From Albula goreensis (Eukaryota; Chordata; Actinopteri; Albuliformes; Albulidae): a DNA stretch of 64,000 nt. The stretch lies in contig CM040761.1 of the NCBI GenBank assembly GCA_022829145.1, positions 684,768-748,767 on the forward strand, read 5' to 3'. This document shows positions 27,225 to 39,012 of this stretch, piece by piece (within the stretch, counting starts at the first letter, position 1; each line of letters starts with the position of its first letter). A program made the translations under genes and the position numbers. The notes under the pieces were generated by a model. That model saw only the letters and a program-made list of their open reading frames with translations. It searched no databases and was not told the DNA's origin.

Positions 27225-27515
27225 TAGTAATACAGTTACCTAGCACCTACCCAGCACCCACAATAACCAAGCACTACCCAGCACCCACTATGACTAAACA
27301 CTAAAAAGCACCCACTTTAACCAAACATTAACCAGCACCCACAATAACCAAACATTAACCAGCACCCACAACAACCGAACACTAACCAGCATCCACAATA
27401 ACCAAACACTAACCAGTCACCGCTATAACTAAAAATTACCTAGCACCTACTACAGCTAAACACTACCCAGCACCCACTATAACTGAACCCTACCCAGCAC
27501 CTACTATAACAAAAC
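27225..27515. repeat. about 26-bp minisatellite
   Basis: About 11 copies of ACCAGCACCCACAATAACCA followed by AACACT. Confidence 0.93.
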
Positions 27516-28029
27516 CAAACAATGGACACAGCCATTTTTGAAAGCCGTATTGTTTACCCACAAAGAAATGTGTTGTGTGGTGGTGACATTGTGGAAGCTT
27601 AATTGAATTTAAACATTATCACAGACATAATCTGGAAGCAGGTGTTTCAGGCCTGTGTTGATAATTATGAGTTAATGAGAATGAAAGAGGCTGTGACTGA
27701 TCCAGGCCTCTTACCAACCAACTGGGCTTTACTGCTTCTACGTTTCCGCTGATTAGAGTGCTTGTGCATCTGTACGTATATATATATATATATTATCATA
27801 CATATACACTTATACATTTCTGTATCCATATATCCATAATTCAAATGTAGCGTCTTGCAGAGAATAAAATTCAAATGTAATTGTGTTTCACATTCTCCAT
27901 CATTTGAACAATCAGATACACTATCAATTTCAATTACAAGCACTGTTAAGCAGTTAATCAGTCCAAGGAAAGCCACTACAGACAGGGAGCTTGACTGACT
28001 CACTTTCTGCTTTCAGCTACAGCAATCCA

Positions 28030-29290
28030 GAGCTCCCTCCTTTCCTGCCTCATACTGCTACACCTGACCCACACTGCTACACCAGTGTCATACTGATACA
28101 CCTGCCTTTCACTGCTACACTAGCATCACACTGATGCACCTGTGTCACACTGCTAAACCTGCCTGACACTGATACACCTACTCCACACTTCTACACCTGC
28201 CCCACACTGCTACACCAGCGTCACATTGCTACACCTGCCCCACGCTGCTACACCTGTGTCACACTGATACACCTGCCTCACACAGCTAAACCTGCCCCAC
28301 ACTGATACACCTACTCCACACTTCTACACTTGCGTCACACTGCTACACCTGTCCCACGCTGCTACACCTGCATCACAATGTCTTGCATTGCTACATCTGT
28401 TTCACAGTGCTGTGATACACCTGTGTTACACTGATACTCCTGGCCCACAGTGTTACACCAGCATCACAGTGGTACACCTGCCCCACACTGCTACACCTGC
28501 CTCATACTGCTACGCCTGCATCACACTGCTACACCTGCCCCACACCGCTACAGCTGAGTCACACTGCTACACCTGCATCATCCTGATACACCTGCGTCAC
28601 ACTGCTACACCTGCTCCACACTACTAAAACTGTGTCACACTGCTATACCTGCCTTACACTGCTACACCAGTGTCACACTGCTACACCTGCCCCACACTGC
28701 TACACCTACTGCACCTTCATCACAATGCTATCCCTGCCCCACACTGCTACAACTGCCTTACACTGCTACACCTGTGTCACAGTGCTGTGATACACCTGTG
28801 TCACACTGATACACCAGCATCACACTGGTACACCTGCCCCAAACTGATACAACTGCCTCATACTGCTATGTCTGCATCACACTGCTACACCTGTCCCACA
28901 TTGATACACCTGCCTCACAATTCTACACTTGTGTCATACTGCTACACCTGCCCCACACTGCTATACCTGCATCATACTGCTACACCAGCCCCACACCGCT
29001 ACACCTGCATCATATTGCTACATCATATTGTTACATCTGCTACATCAGCTAAAACTGTGTCACACTGCTACACCTGCATCAGCCTGATACGTGTGCCCCA
29101 CACTGCTATACCTGTGTCACACTGCTACACCTGCCCCACACTGTTACACCTACCTCACACTGATACACCTACTCCTCACTTCTACATCTGCCCATACTGC
29201 TACACCTGCCTTACACTGCTACAGAAGTGTCACACTGCTACACCTACCCCACACTGCTACACCTGCCTCACACCTGATAAACCCGATACG
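28030..29290. repeat. 20-bp minisatellite, 1.25 kb
   Basis: About 60 copies of ACACTGCTACACCTGCCCC with variants (GCGTC, TGATACACC). Cys/His/Thr-rich open frames such as 28,670-29,323 are produced by the repeat. Confidence 0.96.
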
Positions 29291-29724
29291 TCTCAAATTT
29301 ACCTCTGCAGGAACGCTCCCTAAGTTACTGCTAGAATGTGTGAAAATGTTTCAACCTGAAATGATTGCACAGAAATTATTCTTTTCATAAATAGAAAATA
29401 ATAAATAAATATGCTCATACGGGACAAATCATACAGCAAAAGTATATAACATTAAGTTAAGACAAAGTGGTGTGTTTTAAGAGTATATTTAAATACAGTG
29501 AGGGAAGGGGCAGACCTGATCTTGAAAGGTAAGTTTCAGAGCTGTGACTGCAAAAGCGCAATCACCCTTGTGTTTTAACCATGACCAGGGAGCTGCTAGA
29601 GGCAGCTGAGCCCAGGACCTCAGTGAAGTATAATATGAGGACACACAGTAGCTGTGTGATATGAGGAGAGGGCAGACCACATGTGCTTTAGAAACAAAGG
29701 CTGGAACTTGAAATGAATCCTGTA

Positions 29725-29995
29725 TTGGACTGAGAGCCAGTGCAGTGAAGCTAAAATGGAGTTGATGTGCCCATTTTCTTTGTTCCTGTAATGTTGTGAA
29801 GCTAAAATGAGGGTGTTGTGCCCCTTTCTTTGTTCCTGCAATGCAGTAAAGCTAAAATGGGGGTGATATGCTCCCATTCCTTTGTTCCAGTAATGCAGTG
29901 AAGCTAAAATGGGTGTGATATTCCCCTTTCCTTTGTTCCAGTAATGCAGTGAAGCTAAAATGTGGGTGATGTGCACCTTTTCTTTGTTCCTGTAA
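29725..29995. repeat. about 52-bp minisatellite
   Basis: Five copies of GTAATGCAGTGAAGCTAAAA followed by a TGGGTGTGAT segment and CCTTTGTTCC. Confidence 0.92.
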
Positions 29996-30159
29996 GTGGC
30001 CTAGTGGCAGAATTTTAAATAGGCTATGATTTTATTACACTGGGAGCTGTTTTTCCAGCTCAGGTAGAATGGCTCCCTTCTTGTGTTAACATGGGGAAAA
30101 TAATTATTCTTAGATGTTGAAAATAAGATAAGCCCTTCAGATGCTGAATGAGGTCATTT

Positions 30160-30245
30160 CATTATTATTATCATTATTATTAATAATAATAATAATAATA
30201 AATAATCATCATCATCATCATCATCATCATAATAAAAATATAATA
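30160..30245. repeat. (ATT/AAT/ATC)n trinucleotide tract
   Basis: ATTATT, AATAAT and ATCATC runs in succession. Confidence 0.93.
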
Positions 30246-30789
30246 ATTTCACACAGTGTGAGAGGAACTATAAAAAGCTAACATTTATATGGTATATGGA
30301 ATTGATTTATTTGATTTCTAAACCACATATATTTTATTTTTCACCTTGGAAATTTAGATGGAAAGGTGCATTACTTCAGATGTGTAGGAGCTGTTGAAGG
30401 TATGGCTAGAATAGGTTAAGCACTTGTTTCTTTTGTCAGTTGTGTAGTTTGCATTTTCTTTTTTTAGTTTCTGTTGTTAGTTTAGTTCACATTTCTTTAA
30501 CTGTTTGCATGTTCTGTTGTTAGTTTAGTTGTAGTTTTGCCCTCTTTTGCACAGTTTATCTGTAAGCGTTTTGTCAATAGCGTCGCTTCCTCAGGTTATT
30601 TGTACTCTCCCCTCCAGTATTGCTGCAGCATCATCGCATGAAGATTCAGTCGCATTAAGACAAGGGAGTCGATCTGTGGGAGTCCAGTGAGGGAGGACGG
30701 TGCTCCCACTCCCACACTGCCCCCACTCCTTGTCATCACTGCTGTGCCTTGTGCCAGTATCCCATCCCTGTTCGCAGCTCTCTCTCACA

Positions 30790-31674
30790 CAGAAAGGCGC
30801 TCCTATCACCATGGCCCTGCACAGGAACATCTTTAACCTCCTCTACCCCACAGCAACCCCCTCTGATGCTCTCACTGTGGCAGGGGGGTTATGGAACTGC
30901 CAGTCTGCCATGCAGAAGGCTGACATTTCAGCATATGTGTCCCTCCTCTCTCTCAACTTCCTCGCACTCACAAAGACCTGGATCACGCCAGACAACACAG
31001 CAACTCCTGCAGCCCTCTCCTCTTCATTCTCCTTCTCCTACAGCCTAAGGCCATCTGGCCAAGGTGGACTGGTCTGCTCATTTCTTCCTCTTGGAAATTC
31101 TCTGCCTTTCCTGTCTCTTACCTTTCCATTTCCACCTTCGAATGCCATTCTTATTGTGACATATCCTGCAAAACTTTTAATCATCGTCATCTATCGTCCT
31201 CCAGGGCCCCTTGGCAACTTTCTGGATGAGCTGGACTCCCTGCTCAACTCCTTGCCAGAAGATGGCACCCCGCTGATCCTTCTAGGTGATTTCAACATCC
31301 ACCTAGAAGCACCCCAGATTGCTGCCTTTCTTCCATTGCTCCACTCTTTCGACCTCTCTATGCAGCATTCTCCTCCAACCCACAGAGCTGGCAATGTCCT
31401 TGACCTAGTCTTCCTGAGGAACAGCAGCTCCTCTGATCTTGTGGTGATTCCTCTTCATAAATCTGACCACCATTTCATCTCTTTCATCCCTCCCTCTCCC
31501 TTCCCCTTTCCCCCTCCACTCCCTCCACCCCTTCTGTGTCAGCCCGCTGAAATCGCTCTCTCTCACCCTCCTCCCTTGCCTCTGCAACCCTTGCTTCTCT
31601 CCGCTCCCTTGACTCGTTCTCTAACCTCCCCACTAATTCTGCATCTTCCTCTCTCCTCTCCTGTCTCTCTTTAG
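30790..31674 (+). pseudogene. L2 ORF2 endonuclease domain
   Basis: Open frame with LALTKTWITPD, IVIYRPPGPLGNF, LILLGDFNIHLEAP, HRAGNVLDLVFL and KSDHHFISF, the ordered motifs of an L2-clade APE endonuclease. The frame stops at 31,674; the linker region continues with broken frames to the first LTR. Confidence 0.85.
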
Positions 31675-32012
31675 CTCTTGATTCTCTCTGTCCTCTAGTT
31701 TCCAGGACTGCACGTTCCTCTCCTCCTAACCCATGGATGACCGACATCCTCCATATCAGCAGGGCCAAGCTTTGGGCAGCTGAGAGGAGGAAATCCACCT
31801 CCTCTCCGACCTTGCCTCCCACAAGTCTCTCCTCACTGCTTTCTCTTCATCTATCACTTCTGCTAAAGCTAATCTGCTAATCTAAGATTCATAAACTCTC
31901 CAACCCTCATCAGCTGTTTTTCCTTCTCTTCTCTCTACTCAGCCCCCCTACCCCCTAACCTCAGTCCTCTTTCTCTGCGGATGACTTTGTATCTTACTTT
32001 GATGGTAAGATC

Positions 32013-32916
32013 TGTGACGGAGAACTGATATATATATTTTATTCTCCGCCCCAAATATCAGCGTCGGCCGCGGGATGGGGAAATTTAAACCGTGACGCGT
32101 ATATTAGGGGGGAAAAAGAAACAGGAAAAAAAACATCAAACTTTGTGTATGTATGTTCATTTATTTTTTGGTTTAAAAGTGCTGTTTTGTTCGTTCAGGG
32201 TGAGTATCGGTGTTTGTTGTCTGGGGGAAAAAAATGTACTTTTCAAATGTAACCGTTTTTAAATAGCGAACTACATATTCATTTAGCGGGTGCACACGTT
32301 ATCTGTTTTGTTAGTTAGCTATGTTCACATTTCACTTTCATCATTCATCACTCGAACTTTCCGTAATTCATAAATCCCGGTTTACTCACTTGTGCGTCTG
32401 TGTCTGTTTCACTGGGGTGTCAAAGGAGCGCACGGGGGAAAACATGGTGGTTTTAAGGATTGTGGGTAGAGTAGTTCATGTTGGTTTGTAAGGTAGGGGG
32501 AATTGTTTCAATGTTTTGTGTTATGTTATTGTATTGGTGATGTGGGAAAATGTATTTGTTTAATGTATTGTTTGTATATACTTTTGTTGTTTGATCATGT
32601 AAAGAATTGATAGATTATTGTTCCTTTGTAAGTTAATTGATTTTATTTTTGGGATGGTATGGTCGGGAGGGGGTAATTGTATTTAAGGCCCTCCTGCTCT
32701 TTATTGGGGGAAAAAGGCTGTGGGTGAGGCAGGACCCTGAAAGCCAAAAAAGGAAATAATTGGGAACTGATTGCCCCAAATGTTTTTTGTAAATATTTAC
32801 TAATAATTAGCACTTTATTTTGTGTACAGTTTTTTTTTGAGTAATCACTATCATAAAACCCACATTCACCCTATTTTTCTGTGTTGGCCTCTTGTTGACC
32901 GCTCGCCATCCTCACA
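32013..32916. mobile_element. solo LTR 1 (904 bp) inside L2
   Basis: Starts TGTGACGG and ends CCTCACA with matching 5-bp inverted ends (TGTGA/TCACA). It is flanked by the 5-bp duplication AGATC (32008-32012 and 32917-32921). L2 sequence resumes directly after it. No coding interior, so this is the product of LTR-LTR recombination; the family is probably Gypsy. Confidence 0.85.
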
Positions 32917-33301
32917 AGATCACAGACATCCACAACACCTTTTTGTCTTCCCCTCTCCCCTCTCCCCCCTCCCTCCTACCCCCTACACCCTCCTTGTCCC
33001 TCTCCACTTTCTAACTTCTCACTGACTCTGAGATCTCCAAGCTTCTCCTTTCCCACTGTCCTACCACCTGTGCTCTTGATCCCATCCCTTCATCCCTCCT
33101 TCAGTCGATCACCCTAGCCATCCTCCTATTCATCACTCACCTTGTGAATTCCTCCTTGTCCACTGGTTGCTTCCCCTCTTCCTTCAATCAGGCTCACATC
33201 GCCCCGTAATAAAAAAAAAACCCACCATGGACCCCTTGTCATCCATAACTACCGCCCTGTATCCCTACTTTCCTTCCTCTCCAAAACTCTAGATTGCACT
33301 G

Positions 33302-33887
33302 TGTAACAGACAGGCCATTTCCTAGTGCAATCCCCTGATAACCCTGTAAGAGTGCCAGGATGGACTAGGTAGCCTGTTGGAATTATTCTTTGTTTTTTTT
33401 TTGTTAATCATAATAATACATTTTATACTTAGTGAATCCCGTAGAACATTTCGGTTTGCTTGCATACAATTATGGTTGACGTTGTTTAATGAGAATGTTT
33501 TGATCCAGTGACCCAGTGACGTGGCTGGGGTGACGGTATATCCGGTGTGGTTAGCGCGGCAAAGGGGCGCGTGTGTGTTTTCTGGCTGGCTGCATGTACG
33601 CCACTGGAGCGGGACTTTATAATTCCTGGAGACCACGGACACTGGAATCTATGTTTTCCCTTGTGGGAACAGCAACCCTACAACCAGCCAAGTACCACAA
33701 CTAATCGAAAGGGGATCTTTTAGAAAACCAAAACTGAACGAACTGATTGCTGGAGGGCAGCGACTGCACCTCGAAACAACCCAAAGACCGGGCTGTCCGT
33801 CGCCGAGCGACCAGATTGAGCTGGCCGTTGCAGGAGAAGCTCGGTTAGGCTGAGCTTGCGGTATCTCTGCCCAGGGAGGCCGTGACA
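33302..33887. mobile_element. solo LTR 2 (586 bp) inside L2
   Basis: Starts TGTAACAG and ends CGTGACA, flanked by the 4-bp duplication ACTG (33298-33301 and 33888-33891). It shows no similarity to solo LTR 1, so it comes from a different family. L2 sequence resumes on its 3' side. Confidence 0.8.
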
Positions 33888-33899
33888 ACTGCCTCTACT

Positions 33900-34748
33900 C
33901 AAATTTCTCTCTTCTTTTCTCAGAATAATCTGCTGGACCCTCACTAGTCTGGCTTCAGACCCAGTCACTCAACTGAGACTGCACTCCAATCCTCAATAAA
34001 TCCCTCCACAATGCAAGGGCAGCCTCTCTTTCCTGGACCTATCAGCTGCCTTCGACACTGTCAACCACTCCATCCTCCTGTTCTCCTTGGCTGCTATGGG
34101 GATCCATGGCACCGCCCTCGACTGGATTGAGTCCTATCTCTTCGGTCTCCTTTCATGTTGCCTGGGATGGTGCAGCATCGGCACCCCATCCGCTTGCTAC
34201 AGGAGTACCCCAAGGCTCTGTCTTGGTGCACTTCTTTTCTCTCTTTTTGCCCGTTCTCTTGGGCCTGTTATCTCTGCCCCACGGCTTGTCCTACCATTAT
34301 TATGCTGATGACACCCAACTCTTTCTCTCATTCTCTCCCTCTGACTCACAGGTCTCCACTCAAATATATGTGCTTGTCTGTGGGACATCCAGAGCTGGAT
34401 GGACACCCACCATCTTTAGCTCAACCCAGACAAATCAGAGCTCCTCTTCTTTCCAGCCCCATCCTCTCTTCTGCTGGACCACTCTATCTCTCTGGGTGAC
34501 ACCATGACCTTCATGCTGCGCCAAGAACCTCGGAGTGGTGCTCAATGACAAACTGACTCTCTCCGAGAACATCACAACGGTGAACCGAGTGTGCAGATTC
34601 TTCCTGTTTAAAGTCAGGAGAATCCACCCCTTTTTCACCACTTACTCCACGCAGCTGCTATTCCAAGTGAGTACACTCCCGCCTGGACTACCATAACTCC
34701 CTTCTTGCTGGCCTTCCAGCATCTACCATTAGACCCCTTGCAGCTAGT
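33900..34748 (+). pseudogene. L2 ORF2 reverse transcriptase
   Basis: Broken frames with [16 protein letters not shown], the GVPQGSVL segment, [20 protein letters not shown] (catalytic YADD at 34301-34312) and YCNSLLAGLP-like sequence at the end. Several stops and frame changes interrupt it. Confidence 0.82.
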
Positions 34749-34749
34749 A

Positions 34750-36090
34750 GTCACTGCCGAAGCTATCACAGTCGGTCTTATAATTCCCCATCAACACCAT
34801 AACCCATGAATTAACCCTTATGAATGCCTGTTGTTGAAGACTGCAGTTTCCCCTGTACATCAGGTCAATGATGTATATTTTCACTGTAGAAAAGTCAGTG
34901 ATGCGTCAGATGAATATATTACCTAATGTGAAAATTTTTATTTGATAAATAGTAACATCAAATATTAATTTAACATATTTAATATTTTAAATGATCATCA
35001 TTTTTAGCTCGATAAATATCAAAACAAAGGTTCAATCAGTTGACATACAGTTCTTTACAGTGTGCCTCATGGTTATATGACAGATGTTTCTTAGTACCCT
35101 ATTGTATCATTTATTATGTATCTAAGGTGAATATCCTCTCATCTGGTCAGGCAGATATTATAAAGATATAAGAAACTTGGCTAACAATTATCTATTTTTA
35201 ATTAATTAATTTATGGAACAGAAATGTGAAAGACCATGGAATAAAGTAAAGCAACAAAAGAACACAATGCCTTTGAGTTAGTTTGGAAAAAGCATGAACA
35301 ACTTGAAAAAAAAACCTTCATGCGATGCATCATATGAGCTAGTCTGTTAAAAGTATGCGGTTTTCTTAAAAACTCATTTGAACCCTGTGGTAAATGAATT
35401 TAATATACATAGACATAACACTAAAACCACTTTGAAAGTCTAGAAAAATTACCAGCATTCTAACTGTAGATGCTGCTGTTATCACATTACTGATGGGTTC
35501 TTCTCCAGCACATGCACTCGGACACATAACTGCATTAGTGTGATGAGTCTCAGTACCTTTGCTCCAGCCTTGCCCTTATTCATCTTCACCTCACAGTTTC
35601 ATGTGTTCCTGAAAAACACTCTCTTCCTGCTTCACTGTCACATATACAGCCACCCTAATGTCACTCAATATTCCCATTATATGTTTGTCTGTGCCAGATG
35701 TATAGTAAAGTAACACAACAAGCACCAGATCAATATTTTTCATTGAAATTCTTTGACCTACAGCAGCTAGCTATTATAGGACAGTTACATAATCTAAAAA
35801 TATGTATTTATTAATGTATTCACTGCTTACCAATTGTCCTTAGACATACCACATAAGGGACCAATGTTTTCTTTTCAATGCAAAAAGTGTTGGGTCGCAT
35901 GGTTTCAGTTTCACTTTGAAATAAGACAACTGAAATAAGAGAACCTGCTGCATCACACTCACAATCAAACTCACAAACGCTCTCAATCTTCTGTTCCTCT
36001 ACACATCTTCTGCATGAAAGCTTTCATCATCATTGTCTGTAAAGCTGTGAAGATGAACTCTTTCTCTATCAATCACCAGGCCTGTCAGCA
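34750..36090. other. intergenic, nothing recognised
   Basis: AT-rich DNA, no coding similarity and no recognised element. Confidence 0.4.
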
Positions 36091-36094
36091 CTGG

Positions 36095-36350
36095 GAAGCT
36101 GGCAGCATGGCTGTGCTGAGGCTGACGATGTGCTTCATGCTCTTTGCTGGCACTGAGAGTGATTAATTATCCCCTCACAGCAGTGTCTGAACCCCTAATG
36201 GGCCCTTGTTAATGTTGAAAGGCTGCCATTAGAGACATTTTTGGACATTTCGTATGGCAATTAGCATTTTCCAAGTGCAGATAAACTGCAGCGAGATTTG
36301 TGAATGCTGATCACAATTATTTGCTGAAATCAAGGCCAGCCACAGTAGTG
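36095..36350. promoter_or_regulatory. candidate conserved non-coding segment
   Basis: Single-copy-looking block rich in TAAT and ATTA homeodomain-type cores (GATTAATTATCCCC, CAATTAGCATTTT, CACAATTATTTGC), unlike the repeats on both sides. Regulatory function is inference from composition only. Confidence 0.25.
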
Positions 36351-36504
36351 GGGACATGACAGTGCTGCTGTGCTGAAGATCTCTCCAACAGAAGCCGCTG
36401 GCGTCACACTGACATCACCATGGTGACTCATCAGCAAGTACCATGCCCACCACAAGTCCAACGCTTTATCTGTGTCTGTGTGTGTGTACCCAAAACAGGT
36501 CCAA

Positions 36505-36513
36505 CGCTGTTTA

Positions 36514-36589
<76 letters not shown>

Positions 36590-36815
36590 CCCAAAACAGG
36601 TCCAACACTGTTTATCTGTGTGTGTGTTCCAACAACAAGTCCAACACTGTTTATCTGTGTGTGTGTTCCCACCTGAAAAACCAAAACAGTTTATCTGTGT
36701 GTGTTCCCACAACAAGTCCAACACTGTTTATCTGTATGTGTGTGTGTGTGTGTGAGGGTTGTGGGTGTGTGAGGGTGTGTGAGGGTGTGTCTGTGTGTAT
36801 GAGTGTGTGTGAGGG
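36505..36815. repeat. (GT)n tract and 40-bp minisatellite
   Basis: A pure GT run (about 36,519-36,588) followed by repeats of GTCCAACACTGTTTATCTGT plus GTGTGTTCCCA, then GTGAGGGTGT repeats. Confidence 0.94.
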
Positions 36816-36819
36816 CATG

Positions 36820-37513
36820 CACTGCAGACTACTGCAACTCCCTCCTTGCTGGCCTTCCAGCATCTACCATCAGACCTTTGCAGCTCATCCAGAACACTGC
36901 TGCTCTTCCGGTCTTCAACCTTCCCAGATGCGCCCACGTCACTTGCCTCCTCGCCAACCTCCACTGGCTACCTGTCTCGGCACGCATCAGATTAAAACAT
37001 TGGTGCTTGCCTTCCAGGCTATCAAGGGGATGGCCTTGTCCTACCTTCAGAAGATCATCAGACCACACACGCCTTCCTGTACGCTCCGGTCTGCGTCTTC
37101 AGCACGCCTGGTGGCCCCTCCTCTGTGCGCCTGCACTTCCTTCTGTCTGTTTTGGATCCCCGCTGGTGGAATGACCTTTCTCCAATGGTCAAAACAGCAA
37201 ATAGTCTGTCCGTCTTCAAGCGCAGATTGAAGATTCACCTCTTCAGGATGCACATCTCTCCTTCCCTCCCTTGCTCCTCCACTTAGCCATAGTTTCACTC
37301 GTAGCGACCTAATATTTTTGGCTTTGGATTGTTGTTAATATTACTAATGATTTCTCATTTGTTTCTTCAACAGGTCATCCACAGGGTTAAGTCCATGCTA
37401 ACCCTTCTGGCACTTGAGACTTTTACCCCCTCTAGTACTTTAACACCCTCGTCCCAAAAGAAATGTCGCCCTGGATAAGAGTGTCTGCTAAATGCATATA
37501 ATGTAATGAAATG
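36820..37513 (+). mobile_element. L2-type LINE, copy 2, 3' end only
   Basis: Begins within the RT C-terminal part (YCNSLLAGLPASTIRPLQLI, then HWLPVSARIRLK) and runs to the typical L2 tail CTGGATAAGAGTGTCTGCTA followed by ATAATGTAATGAAATG. The first 70 bases overlap the end of copy 1 with several mismatches, so this is a separate 5'-truncated copy. Confidence 0.85.
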
Positions 37514-37599
37514 TGTGAGTGTGCTTGCGTGTGTGTGAGTGTGTATGTGAGAGTGCATTTAAGATGTATTTTTTGATAAGGAATGGTACTGAGATATGG

Positions 37600-38010
37600 A
37601 AAAGTATGATCTTGGTCTTGGAGTCCAAAGGGCAAGGAGTGGTATCTGTCCCCATATTGAGGAGGACCCCAAAGACTGCTAGCCAGAAATTCAGGATATG
37701 TAATGTGGTTTTAATGCATGTGCCATGTGAGTTTTTTAATGGATTAAATAGAGATGGGTGGAAAGGATGCATAATTTAACCTGATGTATGTTTGAAAGGC
37801 ATCGGATGACCAGAGACCCAGGCGTTTGACTAAGTGATCCGGGATTCTGTTTTGTGCTGCTGTTGTAGCCACTCCAATTCTATAAGAATGGGAAGAAAAA
37901 TTGTTAGCAGGAAAACCAGTTAGGTACAGAATGCTTTTTAAATGTTTTTGGAACAGATTCAGTTGGATTTATCAATGAAGAGTTGTAACATTTGCTCAGC
38001 TACAATTGGC
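37600..38010 (-). mobile_element. DIRS-type element fragment, copy 2
   Basis: Reading from 37,890 downward, HSYRIGVATTAAQNRIPDHL then GLWSSDAFQTYIRLNYA gives an uninterrupted tyrosine recombinase C-terminus with box II HxxR and the nucleophile Tyr. Sequence upstream on this strand (to about 38,000) is also collinear with the copy at 22,080-22,200. Confidence 0.75.
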
Positions 38011-38109
38011 ACAAACTGGGAGACAACACAAGAAAAAGTAAAATGTTTCTTCTTGATAGAAGAATGATCATTTATTATATCCATAACACTTATGACAAGA
38101 TAATGTACA

Positions 38110-38340
38110 GCAACACCACTGTCAGCTTAACAGTTGAGTGGAGGAGAGCGAGAGAGAGCGGTAGCGTGGCAAATGCAGACTTATGGCCTTGGACAGGCAA
38201 TCAAGTGTTGTACCCTTGAGCAAGGTACTCAACCCAAACTGCATCAGTAAACTATCCAGTTGCATAAATGGATAGTCTTCAGGAAAGTAAAACTATGGAA
38301 ATTGCTCTGGATAAGAGCGTCTGCTAAATGGCTAGTTGTA
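38110..38340 (+). mobile_element. SINE with L2-type tail
   Basis: Contains GGTAGCGTGGC (A-box-like), CCTTGAGCAAGGTACTCAAC and the tail TTGCTCTGGATAAGAGCGTC, as in fish tRNA-derived SINEs that borrow the L2 3' end. No clear target duplication was identified. Confidence 0.65.
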
Positions 38341-39012
38341 ATTAGGTAAGACAATTCTGCTGGCCATCACTGCTACCACACCTGCAAGCCACAAAGAGAA
38401 AATACTACCAGCAGAACACAGAGGGGCACAAACAAAGAGGGATACACCCCCGCCCCAAAAGATCGAGGTCCCAATACAGGGTCCTCGAAACCAAACATCC
38501 TCCAAACACAAAAATTTAAAAATCAACACACATTGGAGAAAACATTGGAAAGCATTTACCCAAATACAGACTTCAGTTTATATGTAGAAATCCCAAGAGT
38601 GGGACACCCAAGCATCCCAGAGCACCATCACTCTTAGAAGGAAATACTAAACACTTAAAGCAAAAACACCACAATACTAAGAATTTGTAATTCCTGTTAC
38701 CATACTGGCAACCAATTTTCCAGTACCTTACCTGAAGAGGGACTAAAAGGAATTACCACCTTGGATCACACATTCTTCCTCAATCTCCCATATTACAACT
38801 CCCAACTGTAGCCCACCATCCACTAGCCAGAAGGAGGGCCAGATCGACCGCTGTCAGCAGTTGCAGACTCACCACTGACCTCTGAAAGCAAGACAGACTT
38901 TCAACCAGCAGAAATTTTAGAACATTTTTTTGTAGAAAACAGAAACTGAGGAGAATAATAAGGCTTCAAAAGATGTATATGGCACATTTGAAATTGTTTC
39001 TTCCTATGCAGT

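Larger units (their letters stand above)
30590..34748 (+). mobile_element. L2-type LINE, copy 1, split by two solo LTRs
   Basis: Non-LTR retrotransposon with AP-endonuclease then reverse transcriptase. It runs 30,590-32,012, 32,917-33,301 and 33,888-34,748; the gaps are LTR insertions with target duplications. The 3' end is missing after about 34,748. Confidence 0.85.

Noticed and set aside
28388-29323. Cys/His/Thr-rich frames resembling zinc-finger repeats
   Set aside because: Generated by the 20-bp satellite; the three frames read different repeats and there are no start or splice signals.
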